The notes under the pieces: generated by a model | Databases searched by the model: none | What the model was told of the DNA's origin: nothing | The model's input: the letters and a program-made list of their open reading frames with translations, nothing else | Translations under genes and position numbers: made by a program | Source of the DNA: Acidobacteriaceae bacterium dw_441 | GTDB taxonomy: Bacteria; Acidobacteriota; Terriglobia; Terriglobales; Acidobacteriaceae | DNA: 64,000 nt | Reading direction: 5' to 3' | Assembly: GCA_018449715.1 (NCBI GenBank) | Contig: JAAVVA010000005.1 | Span: forward strand, 62,001 to 126,000 | Part shown: piece by piece, positions 45,204-55,071 of the stretch | Position numbering within the stretch: position 1 is the first letter of the stretch | How the letters are laid out: every line of letters starts with the position of its first letter

Positions 45204-46523
45204 TCACATGTAGTCGACGCCGTACTGCACGGGGATCTGGGTGAAGGCGATGCGTGTGGGTGCGGACTCGCGGGCGGGGAGCATCCCGGCGAAGTGCAGC
45301 GTGGTGTGGCCGTACTTCTGATTGAGCTTATCCATCGTTGCGGCGAGTTGCATGCGGTTGTCGGGGTCGCCGAAGAGCGTCTCCTGATGCTCGTCCTCGG
45401 GGATGAGGTTGCGCAGGGTGACGCCGACGAAGAAGGGACGCGTCAGCTCTTTTTCTTTAGGGCGGTGCGACCAGATGCCGCGCAGGACTTCGAGCAGCGT
45501 GAGAGTGTCCTGGCACTCGAGAAAACGCGCCTCCATGCCCCAGCCGGAATGGCGGATTCCGCTGGTATGGCGCTTCGATTGAAGCCGCTCGGCCTGCTCG
45601 CGCGTGAGCTGGTAGCGGATCACGACCGACATCGACGAGGTGTAGAACTTCTCCATGCGAAGCCGCATCGCGGCCTTGTGGAGCAGCTTGTTGGCGACCG
45701 CCCAAGCGCCCTCTTCGGTGCGAAGCTCCGGGGCGAGCACGTGCGAGTGGCCCAGCGACTTCTGCATGTCGTTGGGCAGGGGCGCTCCGTCGTCGCCGGT
45801 GATGCCGCCGCGCAGCCAGTGATACATGCGGTCGCCCCAGACGCTGTCGAAGAGATTGTGCATGGCGGTGCGGTCGAGCGCGAGAAGCTGCTCCATCGTG
45901 GTGATGCCCTTCGTCTTCAGGCGCGTCTCGGTGCGGGCGCCGACGCCGGGAAGGTCGCGCAGCTCGAGGTGCGCGATGGAGCGCGGAAGCTGCGAGGGCA
46001 GCAGGCCGATCAGCCCGTCGGGCTTCTGCATGTCGCTGGCGATCTTGGCGAGGTAGCGGTTGGGGGCCATGCCGATGGAGCAGCGCAGGGCCTCGCCCAC
46101 GTTTTTGTAGATGGCCTGCTTGATGTCGAGGGCGATCTTGCGGGCGCGGGGAGGCTCCTGCTCGCGCCCGATCAGTTCGCAGCACATCTCGTCGATGGAC
46201 GGGTTGTGCGCGACCGGGCAGACGAGGTGGACCGCGTCGTTGATCGCCTTGGAGTACTGCGCGTAGACGGTGTGGCTACCTTCGATCAGGATGATCTCCG
46301 GGCATATTTTCTTTGCCTCGCCGACCTGTGTTCCGGTCTTGATCTTGAGCTCCTTGGCCTCGTAACTGGCGGCGATGCAGCAGGTGGTATCGGTCATGGT
46401 GGGGACCACGGCCAGCGGCTTGCCGCGATACTCGGGGTGGAGCTGCTGCTCGACCGACGCGAAGAAAGAGTTCAGGTCGATGTGCAGGAACCGGAACCGG
46501 TCGGGTTGGAGAGCGCTCGACAC
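45204..46523 (-). CDS. Y-family DNA polymerase (Pol IV-like)
   Basis: A 439-residue translesion polymerase. Catalytic motifs are FLHIDLNSFFASVEQQL, then YEAKELKIKTGTQVGEAK and NPSIDEMCCEL (SIDE). The thumb (DLPGVGARTETRLKTKGITTMEQLL) and little-finger domains follow. Near the C terminus QETLF matches a beta-clamp binding motif (QxxLF). The GTG at 46523 is used because the longer frame is read-through of repeat copy F. It is longer than E. coli DinB (351 residues), having a C-terminal extension. No imuA or other SOS partner is adjacent and no LexA box was recognised. Confidence 0.9.
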   Translation of the reverse strand: MSSALQPDRFRFLHIDLNSFFASVEQQLHPEYRGKPLAVVPTMTDTTCCIAASYEAKELKIKTGTQVGEAKKICPEIILIEGSHTVYAQYSKAINDAVHLVCPVAHNPSIDEMCCELIGREQEPPRARKIALDIKQAIYKNVGEALRCSIGMAPNRYLAKIASDMQKPDGLIGLLPSQLPRSIAHLELRDLPGVGARTETRLKTKGITTMEQLLALDRTAMHNLFDSVWGDRMYHWLRGGITGDDGAPLPNDMQKSLGHSHVLAPELRTEEGAWAVANKLLHKAAMRLRMEKFYTSSMSVVIRYQLTREQAERLQSKRHTSGIRHSGWGMEARFLECQDTLTLLEVLRGIWSHRPKEKELTRPFFVGVTLRNLIPEDEHQETLFGDPDNRMQLAATMDKLNQKYGHTTLHFAGMLPARESAPTRIAFTQIPVQYGVDYM

Positions 46524-46599
46524 AAGTTGATTATATTCTCTCTTTCTTCGCCTTTGCGAGAAGCGGGATCTCGAAGAAAGCGAGAGGAAAAAACTATGT

Positions 46600-46752
46600 C
46601 TGGGTGCCCCATCCTTTGGCGCAGTTTTACCGCGACGAAGGGTGGGATGAATCCGGTCTGTACCCGGTACGGGAGCTATCTTTATGAAAAAAGTACAAAC
46701 ATCCCGCATCCCACCCTTCGCGATGAGACTGCGAAGGATGGGGCACCCGGTC
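46600..46752. repeat. Interspersed composite palindrome, copy F
   Basis: Full copy GGGTGCCCCATCCTTTGGCGC... to ...GCGAAGGATGGGGCACCCGG with an AATCCGG core, lying in the 256-base divergent promoter region of the polymerase and cupin genes. Confidence 0.9.
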
Positions 46753-46779
46753 GGTGGTGGCGGTTTATGGAGAAGGAAA

Positions 46780-47151
46780 ATGTATCGTAAAGAGATGCCA
46801 GCCAGGGTTATTTCCCCCACGACGAACGCCGAGCACTACACATGGGGCGACCGGTGCGACGGATGGTATCTGGTTCGTACGCCGGAGCTTAATGTCATCG
46901 AGGAGCGGATGCCCGCAGGCACCTCGGAAACGCGGCACTTCCATGTGAAGGCGCGGCAGTTTTTCTATGTCCTCGAAGGCGAGTTGACGATGGAGATCGA
47001 GCATCACCTGTTCACCCTGAAGGCGGGCGAAGGCATCGAGATCGCTCCGGGGCAGGTGCATCAGGCGATGAACCGCGGGGCAGGGCCGTTGCGCATCATG
47101 GTCACGAGCCAGCCGCCGAGCCATGGCGACCGCATCGAAGCGCAGGGGTGA
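46780..47151 (+). CDS. Cupin-domain protein
   Basis: A 123-residue cupin. Motif 1: HFHVKARQFFYVLEGELTMEI; motif 2: GEGIEIAPGQVHQAMN. The ATG at 46780 has GGAGAAGG directly upstream. The protein is of the cupin-2 type that often serves as isomerase or epimerase, but its substrate is unknown. It is divergent from the polymerase gene, with copy F in between. Confidence 0.85.
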   Translation: MYRKEMPARVISPTTNAEHYTWGDRCDGWYLVRTPELNVIEERMPAGTSETRHFHVKARQFFYVLEGELTMEIEHHLFTLKAGEGIEIAPGQVHQAMNRGAGPLRIMVTSQPPSHGDRIEAQG

Positions 47152-47173
47152 GTTACTTCTTCTTCGGAGCAGT

Positions 47174-48232
47174 CTATTTTTTCGGAGCAACCTGCGGCAG
47201 CGGGCGTTCGCGGTTTCGCAGCGTTTCGAGCGAGACTGAGCCTGAGGGCATCTCGTGCCCGAAGCCGGGCATGAAGATCTCCAGACCGTTCTCGGGCGTC
47301 ATGCGGCTGTACCCCTTCACGACCTGCTGCTGATAGGTGGCGAGGTCGAGGTCGAACCAGCCGTCGCCGGAAGCATCGATCAGGGTGAGGTCGGCGTCGC
47401 GCATGGTCAGCTTGCCGAACTCGACGGTGCCCCCGCGCAGCCGAAGGAAGTTGTGCCACTGGGCGAGTTCGGCATCTTCGTCCGTGGTGGTGTCGCCGTA
47501 GGTCACAACGATGTCGGGAAGCTGCACGATGATGCCCGACATCTGGCCGCGGATGTGCGGAGGAGGAAGCAGCTTCGTCGTATCGAGGTAGAGGTCGTTG
47601 TTGGAGACCTCGATGCCGGGCGCGGGCTTCGTGCCGACGATGTCGTTGACCTCGATCTTCAGGCCTCCCATCAGGGCCTTCACCGGAACCTTGAGGACGT
47701 TGATCTTCGTGACGGCCAGGTGGATGCGGCCGTTGGGTGCGGGAGAGAGCGTCCCCAGAATCTCGACTGGCAGGGGGACGAGCATCCTGCGCATGGTGCC
47801 GGAGATCTTCAAGCTCTGGCCCTCTCCGCTGAGATGGATGTTTTTGAGTGGCGACTGGGTGACGACCCCGGTGTTGAGGAAGGTTTCGACGTCGCCCATG
47901 TTGGCGTGGATCAAGCCGCGGTCGATGCGGAAGAGGAAGGATTCCTCATCGTCGAGCGAGGGTGGACGGTCGGAACGTACCGGCTCCATCGTGCCGCGCA
48001 GCCAGCGCGCGTAGATGCGGAAGTTCGCTCCCTTGCGCAGCTCAAGGTTGTGGGCGTAGACCGTGGTTTGCTCCGGAGCGGTCGCGGCAGGGCTTTTGGA
48101 GGAGGCTGGGCCAGCGGCGATGTTGCCGCCATCGGCGGCAGGCGATTTTTCGTGCTGGCGGCTCCACAGAAACCACAGGAGGAGCGCTGCTGCGAGGACG
48201 GCTGCGGCGATGGCGTAGCGGCTACGGTTCAT
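47174..48232 (-). CDS. Membrane-anchored hypothetical protein
   Basis: A 352-residue protein with an N-terminal membrane helix or uncleaved signal (SRYAIAAAVLAAALLLWFLWS) followed by an Ala/Pro/Ser-rich linker. The rest alternates beta-strand patterns with repeated FxxxxLxxR-type strands (SFLFRIDRGLIHANMG, LKISGTMRRMLVPLPV, GKLTMRDADLTLIDASG), like AsmA/LmeA lipid-binding domains. That resemblance is by appearance only. It would lie in the periplasm. It is convergent with the cupin gene and divergent from the VWFA-related gene. Confidence 0.7.
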   Translation of the reverse strand: MNRSRYAIAAAVLAAALLLWFLWSRQHEKSPAADGGNIAAGPASSKSPAATAPEQTTVYAHNLELRKGANFRIYARWLRGTMEPVRSDRPPSLDDEESFLFRIDRGLIHANMGDVETFLNTGVVTQSPLKNIHLSGEGQSLKISGTMRRMLVPLPVEILGTLSPAPNGRIHLAVTKINVLKVPVKALMGGLKIEVNDIVGTKPAPGIEVSNNDLYLDTTKLLPPPHIRGQMSGIIVQLPDIVVTYGDTTTDEDAELAQWHNFLRLRGGTVEFGKLTMRDADLTLIDASGDGWFDLDLATYQQQVVKGYSRMTPENGLEIFMPGFGHEMPSGSVSLETLRNRERPLPQVAPKK

Positions 48233-48410
48233 AATTTGCGATAGAGGGTTACGGATGGCTTCTCCCCTTGTCTGTAAGATGCCGGAAATGGAAAACCCTT
48301 GATAAATTTCTCCGAAACCTGGGCCGCAGGAAACTTCGCGGTGGGGACGGTGTTTTATCTATGAATGGGTCGGGACGCTTGAGGCTCTCGAAGGAACAAC
48401 AAGGATCGTT

Positions 48411-50006
48411 ATGAAAACTTTGTCTTCGGTCTTAACTATCCTGCTCCTCGCCGTCATAACTCCTGCGAGCGATGGCCAGCAGCCTGCTCCTGCGGCGCAG
48501 CCCCCTCAGTCGCAGCAGCCGCCCACCCAGCCTGCACGGGATGCGAACGGCACCTACACCCTCACGCGCAATGCGCGCCTTGTGATTCTCGACATGGTGG
48601 TGACCGATGCGAAGGGCAACGTCGTCACCGACCTGAAGAGCGACGACTTTCATGTGACCGAGTCCGACGAGCCGCAGACGGTTCTCAACTTCGAGGCTGC
48701 GGGAGCCCATACGGTTTCGCCTGCCAGCGAGATCAACTCGACGGCAACGCTCGATCAGGTTGCCCCGCGAGCCCCGGTCAACATTGTCCTGCTCGACGAG
48801 TTCAACACCCGCTTCGAAGATATGGCCTTTGCCCGCTACTCTCTGAAGAAGTTTTTGGAGCGGCAGCCGGGCAAGCTTTCCACTCCAACGATGCTGATCG
48901 CCGTCAGCCTGCAGAACTTCACGGTGCTGCACGATTACACCCAGAGTAAGGACGAGCTGATCTCCGCGCTCGATCATCACTTCGCCGCTTACCCCTGGCA
49001 GGCGCACCAGTTCGCGTGGCTGGGGGAGCGGTATGCGACCGCCTTCATCACGCTGCGGCGCGTGGCAGAGGCGACGGTCGGGCATCCGGGGCACAAGAAC
49101 ATGATCTGGATTGGTCGCGGGTTTCCGAACCTGAACATGGCCAATTACCCGGTCGATACGGAACGGCGCGTGAGCAACGCCGTGCAGGAGTGCGTGAACG
49201 TGCTGCGCGACGCCCGCATCACGCTCTACACGATTGACCCGGCGGGCCTGAAGGTCGATCAGCAGGCCTACGGCAGCGAAGCGGCCTTTAGTGACCCCTT
49301 CGGCGGCAACTACCAGTTCGCCAAGCTTGCCACGGCAACTGGGGGCCGCGCTCTCTATGGCCGCAACGATGTGGACGCGCAGATCGGTACGGCCATCCGC
49401 GATGGTTCCAGCTTCTACACCCTGACCTATCGCCCGACGAATGACTCGCGCGACCCGAGACAGTTCCGCCGCATCCGGGTGACAGTGGACCGTCCGGGCC
49501 TGACGGTAACCACCCGTGAGGGCTACTACCTGCAATATGGTCCGGGACGCGTCGATCCTAAGAATCCTTCGCGGATGCTGGTTGCGGACCTGCTTTCGGC
49601 GGAGAGCAGCACGATGGCCTACGACGGTGTGCCGATGACCGTTGATCGTTCGCCGCAGACGCCGGATACCTTCAACATTCACGTCGACGGCAAGGCGCTT
49701 TCGTGGACCTATGCGACCGATACGGAGCCGAGGCATGCGGAGATCGTTCTGGTGGCTTCGAGCTTCGACAAGAAGGGCAAAGAGTTGAAACGCGACGCGA
49801 AGATCATCCGGGCCAGCGCCTCGAAAGACGTTCCTCCGACGGGGAGGATCGATCGTGGCCTCGATATTCACTACCTTCTGCCGCACGACGAGAAAGCTAC
49901 TCGCGCCCGCTTTGTGGTCCGGGTGGCTGCCTCCGGGCGTATCGGGACCGCCGATGTGGACCTGACGAAGCCTCTGCCGCCGGTTGCGTCTGCTCCGGCA
50001 CAGTAG
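48411..50006 (+). CDS. VWFA-related Acidobacterial-domain protein
   Basis: A 531-residue exported protein with a signal peptide ending near SDGQ and a Pro/Gln-rich stretch. The region NARLVILDMVVTDAKGNVV through SDDFHVTESDEPQ is the typical start of the VWFA-related domain found almost only in Acidobacteriota (as I recall, TIGR03436). The VWA core shows IVLLDEFNTRFED, ARYSLKKFLER and HKNMIWIGRGFPN. A beta domain follows, with YRPTNDSRDPRQFRRIRVTV. Such proteins may bind ligands by a MIDAS-like site. It is followed closely by murQ. Confidence 0.88.
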   Translation: MKTLSSVLTILLLAVITPASDGQQPAPAAQPPQSQQPPTQPARDANGTYTLTRNARLVILDMVVTDAKGNVVTDLKSDDFHVTESDEPQTVLNFEAAGAHTVSPASEINSTATLDQVAPRAPVNIVLLDEFNTRFEDMAFARYSLKKFLERQPGKLSTPTMLIAVSLQNFTVLHDYTQSKDELISALDHHFAAYPWQAHQFAWLGERYATAFITLRRVAEATVGHPGHKNMIWIGRGFPNLNMANYPVDTERRVSNAVQECVNVLRDARITLYTIDPAGLKVDQQAYGSEAAFSDPFGGNYQFAKLATATGGRALYGRNDVDAQIGTAIRDGSSFYTLTYRPTNDSRDPRQFRRIRVTVDRPGLTVTTREGYYLQYGPGRVDPKNPSRMLVADLLSAESSTMAYDGVPMTVDRSPQTPDTFNIHVDGKALSWTYATDTEPRHAEIVLVASSFDKKGKELKRDAKIIRASASKDVPPTGRIDRGLDIHYLLPHDEKATRARFVVRVAASGRIGTADVDLTKPLPPVASAPAQ

Positions 50007-50046
50007 GCCTGCTGTTTTTCCGGTCCAGCCCCTATCATGGTGAGTG

Positions 50047-50958
50047 ATGACCGCCGACCTGAATCTCGCCACGCTTACGACCGAAGCTCGCAACCCCCGC
50101 ACCACGAACATCGACCAGCTCTCTACGCTGGAGATGGTGACGGTGATCAATGAAGAAGATCAGGCGGTTCCGCGAGCCGTCGCCAAGGAGCTTCCGCAGA
50201 TTGCTCGTGCGATTGATGAGGTCGCGGCTCGGTTTGAGAAGGGCGGTCGGCTCTTCTACATCGGCGCGGGAACCAGCGGGCGGCTTGGCGTGCTGGACGC
50301 CAGCGAGTGCCCGCCGACCTTTTCGGTTTCGCCGGAGCTGGTGCAGGGGCTGATCGCCGGGGGCGACTCGGCGCTGCGGAAGTCGAGCGAAAAATCTGAG
50401 GACTCGTGTGAGCAGGGCGCGGCGGATCTGCTCGCTGCGGGATTCGGCAAAGATGGCGCGCCCGATACGCTGGTGGGCATCGCGGCCAGCGGGCGTACTC
50501 CTTACGTCCTCGGAGCGATGGAGCAGGCGAAGAAGCTGGGGCTGCTGGTAGTCTCGCTGACCTGCGTTGCAGGCTCGCAGATGGCCGCGGTCGCCGATAT
50601 CGCAATTGCGCCGGTCACGGGGCCGGAGGTCGTCACCGGCTCCACGCGCCTGAAGGCCGGGACCGCGACCAAGCTGGTGCTCAACATGCTTTCGACCGGG
50701 GTGATGATCCGCACCGGAGCGGTCTACGGCAACCTGATGGTCAACGTGCAGGCGACCAACGAGAAGTTGGTTGATCGTGCCCAGAGGATCATCGTGGAGG
50801 CCACGGGAGTTGATCGCGCCACCGCCGCTAAGCTGCTCGAAGAGGCGGGAAGCGTGAAGGTGGCGATTGCGATGCAGAAGCTCGGGCTCGACCGAGCCGC
50901 CGCCGTAGAACGGTTGAAGGCGGCGGGCGGGCGACTCGCCCGGGCGCTACAGGCGTAG
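50047..50958 (+). CDS. murQ: N-acetylmuramic acid 6-phosphate etherase
   Basis: A 303-residue SIS-domain lyase that removes D-lactate from MurNAc-6-P, recycling peptidoglycan. Landmarks are TTEARNPRTTNIDQLSTLEM, the SIS motif FYIGAGTSGRLGVLDASECPP with the catalytic Glu, and GIAASGRTPYVLGAM. STRLKAGTATKLVLNMLSTG is conserved. The ATG at 50047 is preferred to the overlapping GTG at 50044. It starts 40 bases after the VWFA-related gene and could be in its transcript. No PTS or kinase gene is beside it. Confidence 0.96.
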   Translation: MTADLNLATLTTEARNPRTTNIDQLSTLEMVTVINEEDQAVPRAVAKELPQIARAIDEVAARFEKGGRLFYIGAGTSGRLGVLDASECPPTFSVSPELVQGLIAGGDSALRKSSEKSEDSCEQGAADLLAAGFGKDGAPDTLVGIAASGRTPYVLGAMEQAKKLGLLVVSLTCVAGSQMAAVADIAIAPVTGPEVVTGSTRLKAGTATKLVLNMLSTGVMIRTGAVYGNLMVNVQATNEKLVDRAQRIIVEATGVDRATAAKLLEEAGSVKVAIAMQKLGLDRAAAVERLKAAGGRLARALQA

Positions 50959-50990
50959 CGATCAGTCTTGGTTCGATTCTGTCCATCCGG

Positions 50991-51038
50991 TGGGTGCCCC
51001 ATATCTGGCGGCTCCATCGCCAGATGTGGGTTTTGCAG
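50991..51038. repeat. Short derivative of the long repeat, copy I
   Basis: GGGTGCCCCATATCTGGCG-gctccat-CGCCAGATGTGGG followed by TTTTGCAGGATG. Only one hairpin remains. It lies after the murQ stop and immediately precedes a second-family repeat. Confidence 0.75.
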
Positions 51039-51071
51039 GATGCTGGCTTCAACCACGATCTCATCTCTGCC

Positions 51072-51190
51072 GTCATTCTGAGTGAAGCGCAGCGAAACGA
51101 AGAATCCCAGTATTCTTTGCAGGATGTTCGAGAGCTGTGCCGCTTCAGTAGAGAAGCAGATTCCTCCGCGATGCTACGGAATGACAAGGT
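51072..51190. repeat. Second repeat family, full copy
   Basis: Starts GTCATTCTGAGTGAAGCG, continues CGAAGAATCCC, then TTTGCAGGATG, and ends GCAGATTCCTCCGCG...CGGAATGACAAG. The two halves are inverted (GTCATTC/GAATGAC and GAATC/GATTC), so the whole is a palindromic unit. It lies between murQ and the SDR stop. Confidence 0.85.
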
Positions 51191-51256
51191 TTGAAGGGAT
51201 TGGGGGGAATCTTCCAGCATTCCTTGCAAACCCGCTTCTACGCTCCGTTTCCGCAA

Positions 51257-52033
51257 TTAGCCGCGCAGGGCGGCGCCGCCGAAGGGAGTTCCGGTGAGTC
51301 CGCCGTCGACGAACAGCTCGACGCCCTGCACGTAGGACGAGTCGTCGGAGGCGAGGAAGAGCACGGCCTTCGCGATCTCGATGGCCTCGCCCATGCGTCC
51401 CAGCGGAATCAGTTGCGAGAGCTTCTGCTCAAGGCCGGAGACGGCTTCTGCATCGCGCGAGCCGCTGCGGGACCAGATGGGGGTCTTGGTGGCTCCGGGG
51501 GCGACGACGTTGACGCGGATGCCGCGAGGCGAAAGGTCCGCCGCAAGCGAGCGTGCGAGGGCGCGGACACCGGCCTTGGTCGCGGCGTAGGCGGCGTATC
51601 CGGGCTGGCCGAGCGTGCCTATCACCGAGCCGTTCAGGATGACCGAGCCGCCGTCATTCAGGTAGGGCAGGGCGTCCTCGACGGTGAAGAAGACCGCGGT
51701 CAGGTTGATGTCGATGATCTGGCGGAACAGCTCTTCCGAGGTCGAGCCCGCAGGGGTGTTGCCGGGGATTCCCGCGTTGGCGAAGACGATGTCGAGCTTG
51801 CCGACCTTCTCGGCGGCCTGCCGGATCGCCTCTTTGCGGGCGGCGGAGTCGGTGACGTCGGCGCGGAAGGCGTGCGCCTTCGGTCCGAGCAGCTTGACGG
51901 CCTCATCCAGCGTCTCCTGGCTTCTGCCGGTGATGATGACCTCCGCGCCTTCGTCGACGAAGAGCTTTGCTGTTGCCAAACCGATGCCGCTGTTGCCGCC
52001 CGTGATGAGGGCTTTCTTTCCGTTGAGCTTCAT
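51257..52033 (-). CDS. SDR-family oxidoreductase
   Basis: A 258-residue short-chain dehydrogenase. The Rossmann motif is ALITGGNSGIGLATAKLF, with NAG in VFANAGIPGN, the catalytic Ser near VILNGSVIGTLG and YxxxK in YAAYAATKAG. The C terminus EIAKAVLFLASDDSSYVQG is typical. The ATG at 52033 has AAGGAAGG upstream, excluding 23 residues of a longer frame. It is divergent from an HxlR regulator gene that probably controls it. The substrate is unknown. Confidence 0.92.
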   Translation of the reverse strand: MKLNGKKALITGGNSGIGLATAKLFVDEGAEVIITGRSQETLDEAVKLLGPKAHAFRADVTDSAARKEAIRQAAEKVGKLDIVFANAGIPGNTPAGSTSEELFRQIIDINLTAVFFTVEDALPYLNDGGSVILNGSVIGTLGQPGYAAYAATKAGVRALARSLAADLSPRGIRVNVVAPGATKTPIWSRSGSRDAEAVSGLEQKLSQLIPLGRMGEAIEIAKAVLFLASDDSSYVQGVELFVDGGLTGTPFGGAALRG

Positions 52034-52095
52034 AATGTTCCTTCCTTTCGTTGAACCAGAATCTCTGGAGTCGGTGGTTTGGATGTGTCGATATG

Positions 52096-52110
52096 GTTGC
52101 AAGATGCAAC
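52096..52110. promoter_or_regulatory. Palindromic operator between SDR and hxlR
   Basis: GTTGCA-AGA-TGCAAC, a perfect 6-bp inverted repeat, lies in the short divergent region. ATTGCAGG near 52125 repeats half of it. It probably binds the HxlR protein. Confidence 0.5.
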
Positions 52111-52126
52111 TAGTTTGTTAAAATGA

Positions 52127-52624
52127 TTGCAGGAGGCGGTTACGAAGCACAAATCCAACCAGAACAGCGTGTGTCCGGTGGCGCGGTCGCTCGACGTCGT
52201 GGGGGAGTGGTGGTCGTTGCTGATCATCCGCGACGCGATGCTGGGGGTGAAGCGCTTCTCGGAGTTTCAGCGCAGGCTGGGGATGGCGAAGAACATCCTC
52301 ACAGTGCGGCTGAAGCAGCTTGTGGCTCACGGCATCCTGCGGCAGGTTCCGGCATCGGACGGCAGCGCCTACTCGGAGTACGAGCTGACGGAGAAGGGCG
52401 AAGAGCTATGGCCGATCATGACCGCGCTGCGCCAATGGGGCGAGCGGTATATGTTCGCTCCAGGCGAGGAACATAGTGTCATCGTGGATAAGAAGCACAG
52501 GAAACCGCCCATCGCGATGACCGTGCAGAGCGTGGACGGCGAGACGCTGGGGCCGGAGGATATCGACATCATCATGCCAGAGGAATCGCGCACGAGCCGC
52601 AAGGGAAAAAGCACGTACAGGTAA
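52127..52624 (+). CDS. HxlR-family transcriptional regulator
   Basis: A 165-residue winged-helix regulator. SVCPVARSLDVVGEWWSLLIIRDAMLGVKRF (quoted in part: CPVARSLDVVGEWW) holds the conserved Cys of this redox- or aldehyde-responsive family, followed by QRRLGMAKNILTVRLKQLV. The TTG at 52127 is the only upstream candidate in frame but has no clear ribosome binding site. A GTG at 52169 would begin right at the conserved Cys. It is divergent from the SDR gene; repeat copy G follows its stop. Confidence 0.87.
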   Translation: MQEAVTKHKSNQNSVCPVARSLDVVGEWWSLLIIRDAMLGVKRFSEFQRRLGMAKNILTVRLKQLVAHGILRQVPASDGSAYSEYELTEKGEELWPIMTALRQWGERYMFAPGEEHSVIVDKKHRKPPIAMTVQSVDGETLGPEDIDIIMPEESRTSRKGKSTYR

Positions 52625-52630
52625 CGACGA

Positions 52631-52782
52631 CTGGGTGCCCCATCCTTTGGCGCAGTTTTATCGCGACGAAGGGTGGGATGAATCCCGTTTGCACCAGTAC
52701 AGCCTTTGTCTTTGAAAGGTTCCGGTAGGAACATCCTGCATCCCACCCTTCGCGGTGAAGCTGCGAAGGATGGGGCACCCGG
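52631..52782. repeat. Interspersed composite palindrome, copy G
   Basis: Full copy CTGGGTGCCCCATCCTTTGG... to ...AAGGATGGGGCACCCGG; the arms near GGCGCAGTTTTATCGCGACG closely match copy F. It lies between the convergent hxlR and hslU genes. Confidence 0.9.
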
Positions 52783-52801
52783 ACAGTAGTGCAATTTTTC
52801 T

Positions 52802-54379
<1,578 letters not shown>

Positions 54380-54399
54380 AGGTTGTTTTCCTGCCTGAA

Positions 54400-54879
54400 T
54401 TAACTTTCCTGCTTCGATTGGGTGAGTCGAAGCGATGCCTGAATTTCGGACGCATCCGCGAGGTCTCTTGGCCGTCCGCTTGCGATCTTGTTGCGAACCA
54501 GGTCCTCTGCGGAGATGTAGTTTGCTTCCAGTGGATCGTCCGCTGCGACCCGTCCCGTGACCTTGTGTTGCCAGGCCGGTTCGAAATCGACTCCATCGAT
54601 CTTCTGGAGAAGATCGATCCGATAGGGCGCTACTCCAATCTGGTAGACGCTGTCGGGATCGAGAAAGTCTTCCGCAGAGAAGTCTGCGAGGGGCGCTCCA
54701 AAGGCGGAGAGCGCTCGAAAGATGGCCTGGGCGTTCTCAAGTGTCGGCTGAACGAAAATATCCAGATCCTTCGTCGCGCGCGGCTCCGCATGAAACGAGA
54801 CGGCGTAGCCGCCGACGATCAGGTACTTCACGTTATGGGCGTTGAGTTCGGACAAGAGTTCTCTGAAGTCTTTGTCCAT
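54400..54879 (-). CDS. Nucleotidyltransferase-fold protein (MNT/AbiEii-like)
   Basis: A 159-residue protein with the nucleotidyltransferase pattern: [26 protein letters not shown] (GG...DxD, quoted as [18 protein letters not shown]), then [18 protein letters not shown] with a third acidic residue and [20 protein letters not shown] near the C terminus. Such proteins form toxin-antitoxin-like or minimal nucleotidyltransferase modules with a small partner. Here the preceding gene (55027 to 54833) overlaps it by 47 bases, the usual two-gene layout. The pair lies between hslV and hslU. Confidence 0.82.
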   Translation of the reverse strand: MDKDFRELLSELNAHNVKYLIVGGYAVSFHAEPRATKDLDIFVQPTLENAQAIFRALSAFGAPLADFSAEDFLDPDSVYQIGVAPYRIDLLQKIDGVDFEPAWQHKVTGRVAADDPLEANYISAEDLVRNKIASGRPRDLADASEIQASLRLTQSKQES

Positions 54880-55027
54880 CGTGGGCCAGACCTTTCAATT
54901 TATAGGCTTCCAGGCTGAGCTCCCACGTTGCGCGCATCCGCTCGCCACTATCGACACTCTGCCAGTAGCGATAATCTTCCGCCTTCTGTTCGTCGAAGCT
55001 GACCGCCTTGTGTAGAACCCGTTTCAC
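54833..55027 (-). CDS. Small partner protein of the nucleotidyltransferase
   Basis: A 64-residue protein, GTG start with GAGG upstream. It reads VSFDEQKAEDYRYWQSVDSGERMRAT (AEDYRYWQSVDSGERM), a pattern I associate with small genes immediately before nucleotidyltransferases. It ends by running 47 bases into the nucleotidyltransferase gene, indicating coupled translation. It may be an antitoxin or a regulatory subunit; no function is proven. Confidence 0.7.
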   Translation of the reverse strand: MKRVLHKAVSFDEQKAEDYRYWQSVDSGERMRATWELSLEAYKLKGLAHDGQRLQRTLVRTQRP

Positions 55028-55071
55028 AAACGCCTCGTAATCCTTTGAATTCTACGGTACAAATCTTTGTT

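Noticed and set aside
46524..46820. 99-residue N-terminal extension of the Y-family polymerase
   Set aside because: It is read-through of repeat copy F; the polymerase fold starts right after the GTG at 46523.
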